A stretch of DNA of 37,051 nucleotides from Clostridia bacterium (lineage in GTDB: Bacteria; Bacillota; Clostridia; TANB77; CAG-508). The position numbers were made by a program, and so were the translations under genes. Every line of letters starts with the position of its first letter. Position 1 is the first letter of the stretch. The notes under the pieces were generated by a model. The model saw only the letters and a program-made list of their open reading frames with translations. It was not told where the DNA came from and did no database searches. Shown in pieces: positions 1 to 6,361 of the stretch. The stretch lies in NCBI GenBank assembly GCA_017404545.1, contig JAFRCC010000013.1:1-37051 (forward strand), written 5' to 3'.

Positions 1-16
1 ACTGAGCTATCAAGCC
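1..16 (-). tRNA. 5' end of a tRNA, cut by the window edge (possibly tRNA-Phe)
   Basis: Read on the minus strand, the first 16 bases are GGCTTGATAGCTCAGT. This is a 7-nt acceptor arm, the TA linker and the start of a D arm, exactly as tRNAs begin. It follows tRNA-Val and tRNA-Asp in the same direction, and Val-Asp-Phe is a common Firmicute order. The GGC start fits Phe, but the anticodon lies outside the window, so the identity is a guess. Confidence 0.6.
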
Positions 17-49
17 AAATATTACGGTTAACTTATCTTTTATATAAAT

Positions 50-74
50 AATAGGAAAGTTTAACTTTCCTATT
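50..74 (-). terminator. Hairpin downstream of tRNA-Asp
   Basis: An 11-bp perfect stem (50-60 with 64-74) has a 3-nt loop and is followed on the minus strand by an AT-rich stretch. It could be an intrinsic terminator or a processing hairpin. A further tRNA in the same direction begins at position 16, so full termination here would leave that tRNA without a visible promoter. Partial read-through or RNA processing is equally likely. Confidence 0.5.
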
Positions 75-83
75 ACCTACATA

Positions 84-160
84 TGGCGACTCGGAACGGG
101 CTCGAACCGTCGACCTCTAGCGTGACAGGCTAGCGTTCTAACCAACTGAACTACCGAGCC
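84..160 (-). tRNA. tRNA-Asp (GTC)
   Basis: The 77-nt minus-strand cloverleaf has acceptor GGCTCGG pairing with CCGAGTC, discriminator G and an encoded CCA. The anticodon loop CTGTCAC sits between CTAGC and GCTAG, giving anticodon GTC. The T arm contains GGTTCGAGCC. It is the second tRNA of the minus-strand cluster. Confidence 0.97.
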
Positions 161-166
161 AAAAGT

Positions 167-197
167 AAAAAATATTTAGCATGACTAAATATTTTTT
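167..197 (-). other. Spacer hairpin between tRNA-Val and tRNA-Asp
   Basis: A perfect 13-bp AT-only-cored stem (167-179 with 185-197) has a 5-nt loop and fills most of the 41-nt spacer. On the minus strand its 3' arm ends in six T residues, so it resembles a weak intrinsic terminator, but it may be a processing site between two tRNAs of one transcript. Confidence 0.55.
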
Positions 198-201
198 GAA
201 A

Positions 202-277
202 TGGTGGGCGCAATAGGGCTCGAACCTATGACCTCCTGCTTGTAAGGCAGATGCTCTCCCAGCTGAGCTATGCGCCC
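202..277 (-). tRNA. tRNA-Val (TAC)
   Basis: The 76-nt minus-strand cloverleaf starts GGGCGCATAGCTCAG and ends with an encoded CCA. The loop CTTACAA gives anticodon TAC (codons GUN). The T arm GGTTCGAGCC is intact. It is the first tRNA behind the promoter at 297-325. Confidence 0.97.
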
Positions 278-296
278 ATTTCCCTTCGACTCGTTA

Positions 297-325
297 AGTA
301 TACTAGAATTTATTTAAATTGTCAA
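297..325 (-). promoter_or_regulatory. SigA-type promoter of the tRNA cluster
   Basis: On the minus strand, TTGACA (320-325) and TATACT (297-302) are separated by 17 bp. This is almost the full housekeeping consensus, about 20 bases upstream of mature tRNA-Val, as expected for a strong stable-RNA promoter. Confidence 0.9.
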
Positions 326-423
326 CACTTTTTTTAATTTTTTTATTTAAATTTTATAAAGCTGCGTAAATCCACTTATTTCCGTGTTTTACAGAATTTT
401 TTTCATCATAAAATCTGATTATC

Positions 424-798
424 CTACAAAATATTTTCCAATTTAAAATCTATTTTAGCCTTCAAGTGATCAATAATAAATATAGTTCTTTTTATTTCTT
501 CATGCACGAAATCATCATCTTCCTTTTCAATTCCTGCTTCAATAACCACAATTTGAGTCTTAATTTTTTCAATTTCAACATGATCTATATAAAAAGCCAT
601 TAGTAAATATTTATTTTTCAAATACATATTCAGTTGCTCTATTTGTTTATTTTTTTTCTCTACATCAATTTCTTCGTTAATAGCATTTAACATTGATGTC
701 ATATAATCAAAACTGTCAAATATTTTCCTTTTAATAAATATGTCACTTGTAATAACAAGTATTATAATTATAATACAAACTGTAAGTACTCTTTTCAT
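424..798 (-). CDS. DUF4363-type small membrane protein
   Basis: The protein has 124 residues. The start is the ATG at 798, one base after the stop of the DUF421 gene, with an AGAGGAA ribosome site inside that gene's end. A longer reading frame runs back to 855 but overlaps the neighbour and has no better ribosome site. The N-terminus (MKRVLTVCIIIIILVITS) is one membrane segment. The remainder is charged, helical and probably extracytoplasmic. Small DUF4363 proteins are often encoded directly downstream of DUF421 genes in Clostridia, which supports the family call. No catalytic motif is visible and the function is unknown. Confidence 0.7.
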   Translation of the reverse strand: MKRVLTVCIIIIILVITSDIFIKRKIFDSFDYMTSMLNAINEEIDVEKKNKQIEQLNMYLKNKYLLMAFYIDHVEIEKIKTQIVVIEAGIEKEDDDFVHEEIKRTIFIIDHLKAKIDFKLENIL

Positions 799-799
799 A

Positions 800-1486
800 T
801 TACTTTTTCCTCTTCTTAGATTCTTTTTCTTGACAAAAAATTTCGTTTTTTCCATTTATAGTAACTATAAGAGCATCTTCTGGTTCAATTTTAAATTTAT
901 TAACTTCTTTTTTTAGCCAATTGTAATCTTTGTTAAGTATTTTTAAATTCTCATTCATTATTACTCCATCAATTACTAAGTCATAAGATAATCCTTCATA
1001 CTCTGGCATTATTCCGAAATCTTCCGGCCTAGCAACTCTTTTACCAGGTTTTTCTATAACACTAATTTGACCGCTCGTTTCTAAAATTGCATATTCTACA
1101 TCGCTTATAGAATCTACATTAAGTGATCTTAATCTTTCTTGTAGTTCATTTATAGTAAATCGTTCCTTTATCATTACATTCTCATTAATTCTACCTCTAT
1201 ATATTAATATACTTGGTTTTCCACATATAAGTCCTCTCATTTTTATACTCTTTATATTTATATATGAAATAAAAATATGCATAATAAGCAACCCAAGAAT
1301 TGGAATTATCCCATTAATAATGGGTACACCTACTTCGCTCATAGGAATAGTAGCTAGATCTGCAATCATAATAGCAATTACAAATTCGAATGGTTGAAGC
1401 TGACCAATTTCTCTTTTGCCCATTGCCCTCATAACAATCAATACTATTATGTATAGAATAATAGCCCTAATAAAATTAATTAGCAT
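800..1486 (-). CDS. DUF421 / YetF-type membrane protein
   Basis: The 228-residue protein has two or three hydrophobic N-terminal segments (about residues 3-22, 32-50 and 55-78), then a soluble YetF-like domain. The motifs MRAMGKREIGQLQPFEFV and IADLATIPM are characteristic of DUF421, as is the C-terminal part around GKRVARPEDFGI. The start at 1486 is preceded by TTAGGAGGAGATAT. It is the first gene of a two-gene unit with the DUF4363 gene. YetF-type proteins are linked to sporulation or envelope physiology in Bacilli, but no biochemical activity is established. Confidence 0.88.
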   Translation of the reverse strand: MLINFIRAIILYIIVLIVMRAMGKREIGQLQPFEFVIAIMIADLATIPMSEVGVPIINGIIPILGLLIMHIFISYINIKSIKMRGLICGKPSILIYRGRINENVMIKERFTINELQERLRSLNVDSISDVEYAILETSGQISVIEKPGKRVARPEDFGIMPEYEGLSYDLVIDGVIMNENLKILNKDYNWLKKEVNKFKIEPEDALIVTINGKNEIFCQEKESKKRKK

Positions 1487-1535
1487 ATATCTCCTCCTAA
1501 AAAGCCTTTGACAAATGTTATTAAATGTAATATAA

Positions 1536-1563
1536 ATTATAAGATATATACGTATTATTCCAA
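1536..1563 (-). promoter_or_regulatory. Probable promoter of the DUF421-DUF4363 unit
   Basis: On the minus strand, TTGGAA (1558-1563) and TATAAT (1536-1541) are separated by 16 bp, 50 bases upstream of the DUF421 start. Confidence 0.6.
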
Positions 1564-1590
1564 AAAAACACTATAAATATTCAAAAATAC

Positions 1591-1619
1591 TTGTTTTTTT
1601 TAGAATAATGTGGTAAACT
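1591..1619 (+). promoter_or_regulatory. Probable promoter of rpmB
   Basis: TTGTTT (1591-1596) and TAAACT (1614-1619) are separated by 17 bp, 47 bases upstream of the rpmB start. It is divergent from the DUF421 promoter. Confidence 0.6.
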
Positions 1620-1665
1620 TTGAATTAGTCGATTTTATTAATGCATATAGGAGGTGCAAAAAATT

Positions 1666-1857
1666 ATGGCAAAGTGTGCAATATGTAGCAAAACACAATC
1701 ATATGGAAACAAAATTTCTATCGCTCGTTCTCACGTAAGTAGAAGAGCAACAAGAACATTTAAACCAAATCTTAGAACTGTAACATTTGATGTTAACGGA
1801 GAATCAAAGAGAATGTGTGTATGTTCAAAATGTTTGCGTAGTTTAAAAAATGCATAA
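1666..1857 (+). CDS. rpmB: 50S ribosomal protein L28
   Basis: The 63-residue protein has the usual L28 length. The ATG at 1666 begins MAKCAIC, the standard L28 N-terminus, and sits behind an AGGAGGTG site at 1649-1656. An upstream in-frame ATG at 1654 would overlap that site and is rejected. Two zinc-binding CxxC pairs (C4/C7 and C53/C56) mark the zinc-containing form. The basic middle region (SRRATRTFKPN) contacts rRNA in the family. It has its own promoter and a long hairpin downstream. The convergent spoVM gene matches the Bacillus neighbourhood. Confidence 0.97.
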   Translation: MAKCAICSKTQSYGNKISIARSHVSRRATRTFKPNLRTVTFDVNGESKRMCVCSKCLRSLKNA

Positions 1858-1865
1858 TTATATTG

Positions 1866-1920
1866 ATGGACGTTACATATGGAGTTATTCAAAATAACTT
1901 TATATGCAACGTCCATTGTA
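1866..1920. terminator. Bidirectional hairpin between rpmB and spoVM
   Basis: A 15-bp outer stem (1866-1880 with 1902-1916, one A-C mismatch) encloses an inner AGTTAT/ATAACT stem. It starts 9 bases after the rpmB stop and ends 7 bases before the spoVM stop. The trailing T tract is weak (TGTATTTTATG), but the position between converging genes fits a shared terminator. Confidence 0.7.
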
Positions 1921-1922
1921 TT

Positions 1923-2000
1923 TTATGTACTTTTAATACCAAAAATTAATTTTACAAAACCTCTTAAAAATCTTGGTACCTTTTTTACTACAATTGTCAA
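1923..2000 (-). CDS. spoVM: Stage V sporulation protein M-like peptide (SpoVM)
   Basis: The 25-codon minus-strand gene is too short for routine gene calling. From the TTG at 2000 the peptide begins MTIVVKKVPRFLRGFVKLIF and ends GIKST. It is a basic amphipathic helix matching the SpoVM pattern KLPKFLGGIVRAMLG, with the family's Pro at residue 9 in register. An AGGGGGTGAT ribosome site lies 4 bases upstream of the TTG. The ATG at 2006 would sit inside that site and add two residues. SpoVM marks the positively curved forespore membrane and anchors SpoIVA, the basal spore coat ATPase. The location beside rpmB matches Bacillus. Family assignment is by pattern from memory, not by a search. Confidence 0.78.
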   Translation of the reverse strand: MTIVVKKVPRFLRGFVKLIFGIKST

Positions 2001-2018
2001 AACCATCACCCCCTGCTT

Positions 2019-2174
2019 CTAGCTTGCAAGCCATATTAATCCTAAAATGGTAAGTGCAGCACCAATTGTAAAAAGCCATCCAGTAAGAGGAAGTAACAAA
2101 ACCAGCAGTATTCCTAATCCAATCCCAATTAAACATACACCAAAAGTTTTTTTCAACATACCAAACAAATTCAT
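2019..2174 (-). CDS. 51-residue membrane protein upstream of spoVM
   Basis: A small minus-strand frame with a strong AAAGAGGAGGTA site before the ATG at 2174 encodes a 51-residue hydrophobic protein. A short basic head (MNLFGMLKKTFGV) is followed by two hydrophobic stretches around a LLPLTGW turn. It ends 18 bases before the spoVM start, so the two are very probably co-transcribed, which suggests a sporulation-stage role. No named family is recognised. Longer overlapping frames on either strand lack ribosome sites. Confidence 0.7.
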   Translation of the reverse strand: MNLFGMLKKTFGVCLIGIGLGILLVLLLPLTGWLFTIGAALTILGLIWLAS

Positions 2175-2230
2175 TACCTCCTCTTTAATTTATTATATTA
2201 TGTATAGTCGATTTCTGTTACAAAATGAAG

Positions 2231-2382
2231 TATAATAGAACAACAATAGACCATCTTCAATGCCAAATTATTTAGATTTATTGTCCGGTCCACGCCCGTT
2301 GTTCGTGTGTCAAAATTTTATAGAAAATTTCTGTGCAATGTTTATTTTTTGTATTATAGAAAAGTATAGCTTTACTATAATA
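2231..2382 (+). repeat. Structured AT-rich repeat, copy 1 (full)
   Basis: This copy shares its ends and fold with the one at 36912-37051. It begins TATAATAGAACAAC. Hairpin 1 is closed by GAACAAC (2238-2244) with GTTGTTC (2298-2304). A conserved block ending CTGTGCAATGTT (2331-2342) folds through AAATTTT/AAAATTT. A third hairpin pairs TATTATAG (2352-2359) with CTATAATA (2375-2382). It may be a miniature inverted-repeat element or a structured RNA. No coding frame is seen in it. Confidence 0.6.
2376..2381 (+). promoter_or_regulatory. Possible -10 box of nth, lying in the repeat
   Basis: A perfect TATAAT lies 26 bases upstream of the nth start, in the right arm of the repeat's last hairpin. No convincing -35 element stands at the right spacing. 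Confidence 0.35.
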
Positions 2383-2406
2383 TAAAAATACTTGAAAGGA
2401 GCATAT

Positions 2407-3036
2407 ATGACAAAAAAACAAGTTATAAACTTAATAGAAACATTAAAGCTGTACTATCCAGATGCCAAATGTAGTTTAGATTTTGAAACTCCATTTCAAC
2501 TAGCAATTGCGGTTATGTTATCCGCCCAATGTACTGATGAAAGAGTAAATAAAACAACACCTAAGTTATTTTCAAAATACAAAATTCCGAAGGATTTTTT
2601 TAACATTCCTGTATCTAAAATTGAACAAATTATTCACCCTTGTGGATTTTACAGAAACAAAGCCAAAAATATTAAAAATATGGCCATCATAGTAGAAGAA
2701 AAATTTGCTGGTATTTTGCCAGATAATATGGAAGATTTAATGAGTCTTCCTGGAATTGGAAGAAAATCTGCCAATGTAATTATGTTGGATGCATTTAATG
2801 CACCACAAGGAATTGCTGTAGATACACATGTAAAAAGAATATCAAATCGTATTGGACTTTCAAAAAATTCTGACCCAGAAAAAATAGAACAAGACTTATT
2901 GAAAATAATTCCATATGAATATTTAAAAGATGTAAATCATTTATTTGTATGGCATGGTAGATATACTTGTAAAGCACAATCTCCAAATTGCGGACACTGC
3001 CCTATAAAAAAATACTGTCTTACGTACAATAAATAA
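2407..3036 (+). CDS. nth: Endonuclease III (DNA glycosylase/AP lyase)
   Basis: The 209-residue protein excises oxidised pyrimidines and cleaves at abasic sites in base excision repair. The helix-hairpin-helix LPGIGRKSANV carries the catalytic lysine K120. D139 in VDTHV is the activating aspartate. Four cysteines at 188, 195, 198 and 204 have the C-x6-C-x2-C-x5-C spacing of the iron-sulfur cluster. These positions match the E. coli enzyme within one residue. The start is the ATG at 2407 behind AAAGGAG. A TTG five codons upstream overlaps the ribosome site and is rejected. The gene is monocistronic and flanked by repeat copies on both sides. Confidence 0.97.
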   Translation: MTKKQVINLIETLKLYYPDAKCSLDFETPFQLAIAVMLSAQCTDERVNKTTPKLFSKYKIPKDFFNIPVSKIEQIIHPCGFYRNKAKNIKNMAIIVEEKFAGILPDNMEDLMSLPGIGRKSANVIMLDAFNAPQGIAVDTHVKRISNRIGLSKNSDPEKIEQDLLKIIPYEYLKDVNHLFVWHGRYTCKAQSPNCGHCPIKKYCLTYNK

Positions 3037-3080
3037 CAATAGCAGACATTATAATAATTGCAAAAGACCAAATTTAAAGC
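3035..3080 (+). repeat. Structured AT-rich repeat, truncated copy 2
   Basis: This 46-base stretch matches 36920-36965 at 41 of 46 positions, counted by eye. It begins within the nth stop codon and ends at the terminator stem. It contains only the left part of the element, so it cannot form the closing stems of the full copies. Confidence 0.7.
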
Positions 3081-3117
3081 AAAAAGGATTGGAATAAAAT
3101 ATTCCAATCCTTTTTTT
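3081..3117. terminator. Bidirectional terminator between nth and the anchored-protein gene
   Basis: A perfect 16-bp stem (3081-3096 with 3100-3115) has a 3-nt loop. Its arms begin with A5 and end with T5, so it works as an intrinsic terminator in both directions. It lies between converging genes. Confidence 0.9.
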
Positions 3118-3787
3118 ATGATAATTTTGATCCTACAACTTTATATTTTCCACTTGATTTTATTACATACAAAGTTAAAGTTTTTGTATCTTTGCTATAG
3201 CTTGACTCTTGTTTGATTTTAGCTTTAATTACAGAAATTTTTCCGCTCTTACTTGATTTTTTTACACTTGAAAGCTCTTTGAATGAATAATCATAATATG
3301 AACTAAATACGTATCCTTCATTTTTTATAACATCATCTTCTAGCTCTTCTCTATCATCAACATTATTCTTATCCATATATTTCTTTATATACGAGCTTTT
3401 ATCTTTATATTTCTTATCAAACTTCTTTTCTTTTTCTTCTTTTAAAATAACATATCCATCTACATCTATTTGACTAAGAAGAGCATCTTCATCCTCGTCA
3501 TTTATAGCCTCTAAATATGATTCTACAATTTTCTCAGCTTGTTTTTTACTTGGTTTTCCAGCATTTTTTGCTATTGCAACAATTCCAACAATTAAAAGAA
3601 TTGATAAAATAACAGCTACAACACTAATAATTATAATTTTTGTTTTATTTCCAGAATTTTCTGGTATAGTTTGTTGTCCAATATTATTATCCACAACTGT
3701 TTCCTCCACTTTCTTTTTATTTTTTTCTACTTTTTGTTCCGTAGTTTTTGCTACTTCTTTTACATCCTTGTTCTTTTCTTCATCCAT
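3116..3787 (-). CDS. Membrane-anchored protein of unknown function
   Basis: The protein has 223 residues. The start is the ATG at 3787, preceded by AAAAGGAGGG; the frame extends further upstream without a ribosome site. It has a charged cytoplasmic head of about 50 residues, one membrane segment (about 51-73) and a lysine-rich extracellular domain with a PSKKQAEKIVESYLEAI-type helix. The architecture resembles that of the protein at 31555-32094, and of domains placed in DUF4878-like groups in which a small secreted domain follows an anchor. No catalytic motif is visible. It lies 65 bases downstream of scpB in the same direction and may be co-transcribed. Confidence 0.7.
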   Translation of the reverse strand: MDEEKNKDVKEVAKTTEQKVEKNKKKVEETVVDNNIGQQTIPENSGNKTKIIIISVVAVILSILLIVGIVAIAKNAGKPSKKQAEKIVESYLEAINDEDEDALLSQIDVDGYVILKEEKEKKFDKKYKDKSSYIKKYMDKNNVDDREELEDDVIKNEGYVFSSYYDYSFKELSSVKKSSKSGKISVIKAKIKQESSYSKDTKTLTLYVIKSSGKYKVVGSKLS

Positions 3788-3852
3788 AAAAAACCCTCCT
3801 TTTATTTTAATAAAATGGATTATATGTTTTATAATCACACATTATTAACACC

Positions 3853-4398
3853 TTACTCTTCTATAATAATTTGTTGATTTTCATCTAACTTATATTTTGG
3901 CAACTCTGGCAATTCATCTAAATTAGAAATTCCAAACATTTTATAGAATTTGTCTGCTACACCATATGTAGTAGGCCTACCCGGGGCATTAAGTTTTCCA
4001 GATTCTTGTATTAATCCGTATTCTAGTAACTTATAAATAGTTCCATCGCTATTAACTCCTCTAATTGTTTCAATCTGAGCCCTGGTTATATCCGGATTAT
4101 ATGCAATTATTGAAAGAATTTCTAAAGATGCATTTGTAAGACTTGGTTTATTTCTTTTATCAAGCACCTGTGCAACAAAATCATAATAATCTTTTCTCGT
4201 ACACATCTGATATGCATTTTTTATTTTTATAATTTCAAATCCAGCTTTTTTACTATTATACTCATCCTTTAGTTCTTCAACAAGTTTCTCTACCTCTCTT
4301 GATTCTAGCTCTAACACAATTGATAATTCTTTCAATTCAACCTGTCTTCCTGCAGCAAAAAGTATAGATTCGATAATTGATTTATTATTAACTTCCAT
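3853..4398 (-). CDS. scpB: Segregation and condensation protein B
   Basis: The 181-residue winged-helix protein dimerises and binds ScpA, the kleisin of the SMC complex that organises and segregates the chromosome. Family features visible are SIIESILFAAGRQV at the N-terminus, LTNASLEILSIIAYNPDITR in the second winged helix, and LNAPGRPTTYGVADKF near the C-terminus. The ATG at 4398 lies behind GTGAGGTTGATACA. The frame continues to 4446, but the extra 16 residues lack a ribosome site and are not typical of ScpB. The usual partner gene scpA is not adjacent here. Confidence 0.94.
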   Translation of the reverse strand: MEVNNKSIIESILFAAGRQVELKELSIVLELESREVEKLVEELKDEYNSKKAGFEIIKIKNAYQMCTRKDYYDFVAQVLDKRNKPSLTNASLEILSIIAYNPDITRAQIETIRGVNSDGTIYKLLEYGLIQESGKLNAPGRPTTYGVADKFYKMFGISNLDELPELPKYKLDENQQIIIEE

Positions 4399-4624
4399 TG
4401 TATCAACCTCACGTTCAATTAAATCATTCAAAACAAAATATGTCAATATTAAATTTATAATTTACTTCTCACCAAGTTACAGTTTGGCACTTCTTGTTTA
4501 ATTCAATCAAAAAAAATCTATTATAACTTTACAAAAAATAACAAAAAAAATTTTTAATATTTGATAGCATTTTTTTTTTAACTATGATATTATAATTTTA
4601 GATATTTATACGGAGGATAAAAAA

Positions 4625-5332
4625 ATGTACGTAGGTCCAGTTAGAAGGAAAAAAATTAATCTATGGCTACTTATATTGATAGTTTTATTTATAGTGGCTG
4701 TTATATTTACAGTAATTCACATATCAAATAGTTCAAAGGCAAATTCTGATTCTCGTTATAGTGAGCGAAGTACAAATCAAAATAATATGGTTAATAGAGA
4801 AGTGGCTGGTAGCAAAATTGGGAAAATTGATTCATATGAATCATTTGGAAATATTGAAAGCTCTCCAGAAACACAAACTAGTATGGAAATTTATAATGAA
4901 ATACCAAACCATACACCTATATATATAAATAATCATACCTATAAACTTCAAGACCTTGGCAATGCTTCAATTCAAGGAACAAATCCAAATCAGTATGTTG
5001 AATTAAAAAAAGGTAATATATTATATAGGATAACCACTTCAAATTCTTCATTCTCTGAGACATTAGCTAAAGATAATTTGAAATCATATATTGAAGATAC
5101 ATATGATGTCCAGGTTACAAGTGAATTAAAAACAGGAAACGTAAATGATATAGAAATAATTATTTGCACTATGGCAAAAAGTAGTGATATTGGATACTTT
5201 GTAATTACACCTCTAAATGATTCGGAAATTTTATGTTTAAAAATATATGATGCTAACAATATGTATAGCTTACTGCAAGATTTATCCGAACCTATTAATG
5301 ATATAAAATCAATAAAATCTAATATACAATAA
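4625..5332 (+). CDS. Membrane-anchored protein of unknown function
   Basis: The protein has 235 residues. The ATG at 4625 follows CGGAGGATAAAAA. A basic start (MYVGPVRRKKIN) leads into one membrane segment at about residues 13-33. A serine- and asparagine-rich linker follows to about residue 90, and then a folded domain with alternating beta-type stretches (YVELKKGNILYRITTS, IGYFVITPL). No lipobox, sortase signal or catalytic motif is visible. A TATAAT lies at 4591-4596 without a clear -35. A small gene follows 20 bases downstream. Confidence 0.75.
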   Translation: MYVGPVRRKKINLWLLILIVLFIVAVIFTVIHISNSSKANSDSRYSERSTNQNNMVNREVAGSKIGKIDSYESFGNIESSPETQTSMEIYNEIPNHTPIYINNHTYKLQDLGNASIQGTNPNQYVELKKGNILYRITTSNSSFSETLAKDNLKSYIEDTYDVQVTSELKTGNVNDIEIIICTMAKSSDIGYFVITPLNDSEILCLKIYDANNMYSLLQDLSEPINDIKSIKSNIQ

Positions 5333-5352
5333 TTATGTAGGAGTGAAAATTT

Positions 5353-5493
5353 ATGGCCGATAAAGAAATTAAAATTATACCAGGTAATGGAAAAGATTTA
5401 AATATATCCGATATTAAGGATCATATAAAAATTGATAAAAAAAAGGAAGAAATTAATAAAGATAAAATCATAATTCCAACAGAAAAAAAATAA
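5353..5493 (+). CDS. 46-residue highly charged protein
   Basis: A short frame begins at the ATG at 5353 after TAGGAGTGAAAATTT, 20 bases behind the anchored-protein gene, and ends in the terminator stem. It encodes 46 residues beginning MADKEIKIIPGNGKDLNI, with K, E, D and I as the dominant residues and no cysteine or hydrophobic segment. The ribosome site, tight spacing and stop at the terminator make it a probable real gene. The function is unknown. Confidence 0.6.
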   Translation: MADKEIKIIPGNGKDLNISDIKDHIKIDKKKEEINKDKIIIPTEKK

Positions 5494-5516
5494 GCGATTT
5501 TAAATCGCTTATTTTT
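5486..5516. terminator. Bidirectional terminator before ssb
   Basis: A 13-bp stem (5486-5498 with 5504-5516) with GCGAT at its core and A5/T5 flanks sits between the plus-strand small gene and the ssb stop at 5518. Confidence 0.88.
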
Positions 5517-5517
5517 A

Positions 5518-6213
5518 TTACATAGCCTCTTCTTGACTTCCCTCAGCTCCAACATTTTCGCTATCATCTTCTTTAACAACTTCTAAACTTGAAATTGAAA
5601 CTTCATATGCAACTTTTGTTTCAGCTGTTCCATCTTCATACTTTTTCTCATATGTTCTTGATTGAACTCTACCTACTATTTTTACTTCTGTTCCAACTTC
5701 TATGTTTTCACAAAATCTTGCATTTCTTCCCCATGCAATACAAGGAATATAATCAGACTTGTTATATGCTCTGTTAACGGCTAAAAGTAAATCTGCAATT
5801 TCTCTACCAAATGGAGTTTGTCTATATATTGGTTTCTTACAAATATATCCGTTTAATATTACTTCATTTGATACAAAATCTTTGCTAGCTTGAATTTCTT
5901 CATTTTGATTTTCTACAAATTTTACATCCTTAGCAAATACAGTTAATACTAATTTATTTCTTTCATTTTGGTAACTATTGTATGATCTAAATTGACCTTC
6001 AACAATCACTTTCTTGTCAATTGCTAAATCGTCAGATTCTAACAATCTTTCTGAAATAGTAATAGGAATAATATCAGCATTTCCACTTAAACGAGGCACC
6101 TCTAAATCAAATATGTAAAATTTTTCTCCATAAATTTCATGACTGAATCTTTTATCACTCGTAACTTTTCCAACCAATACTAAATGGTTATTCTCTAAAT
6201 AATTCGTATTCAA
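5518..6213 (-). CDS. ssb: Single-stranded DNA-binding protein with two OB folds
   Basis: The 231-residue protein binds single-stranded DNA in replication and repair. It appears to contain two OB folds, about residues 10-100 (LVLVGKVTSD, VEGQFRSYNS) and 117-213 (NGYICKKPIYRQTPFGREIA, IPCIAWGRNARFCENIEVG). The second is closest to classical SSB. An acidic tail (EDDSENVGAEGSQEEAM) resembles the SSB protein-interaction tip but lacks the usual terminal DDDLPF. The start is a TTG at 6213 behind AAGGGGAGGAAAAAAA. Most SSBs have one OB domain in about 140-180 residues. It is not in the usual rpsF-ssb-rpsR order, so this may be an accessory form. Confidence 0.85.
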   Translation of the reverse strand: MNTNYLENNHLVLVGKVTSDKRFSHEIYGEKFYIFDLEVPRLSGNADIIPITISERLLESDDLAIDKKVIVEGQFRSYNSYQNERNKLVLTVFAKDVKFVENQNEEIQASKDFVSNEVILNGYICKKPIYRQTPFGREIADLLLAVNRAYNKSDYIPCIAWGRNARFCENIEVGTEVKIVGRVQSRTYEKKYEDGTAETKVAYEVSISSLEVVKEDDSENVGAEGSQEEAM

Positions 6214-6276
6214 TTTTTTTCCTCCCCTTATTTGTTTATCTAATGTATTTACTCATTCTGTTTTACTATAAGTTCT

Positions 6277-6305
6277 ATTATACAATGTTTTTTTTCTTTT
6301 GTCTA
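6277..6305 (-). promoter_or_regulatory. Promoter of ssb
   Basis: On the minus strand, TAGACA (6300-6305) and a perfect TATAAT (6277-6282) are separated by 17 bp, 64 bases upstream of the TTG start. Confidence 0.75.
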
Positions 6306-6307
6306 CA

Positions 6308-6343
6308 TAAAAAGTTATTTTTTTGAATATTTTTTAAAATAAC
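6308..6343 (-). terminator. Terminator after the Mur-like gene
   Basis: GTTATTTT (6314-6321) pairs with AAAATAAC (6336-6343). On the minus strand the stem is followed by TTTTTATG. It lies 18 bases beyond the stop of the gene at 6362 and just upstream of the ssb promoter. The stem is AT-rich, so strength is uncertain. Confidence 0.55.
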
Positions 6344-6361
6344 GCTATTTTGCCATTTTTT

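Noticed and set aside
1933..2136. 67-residue minus-strand frame
   Set aside because: It overlaps spoVM and the 51-residue gene in another frame, has no ribosome site and is rich in C, W and N with no membrane or domain pattern.
2047..2235. 62-residue plus-strand frame
   Set aside because: It is the antisense of the 51-residue membrane protein gene and lacks a ribosome site.
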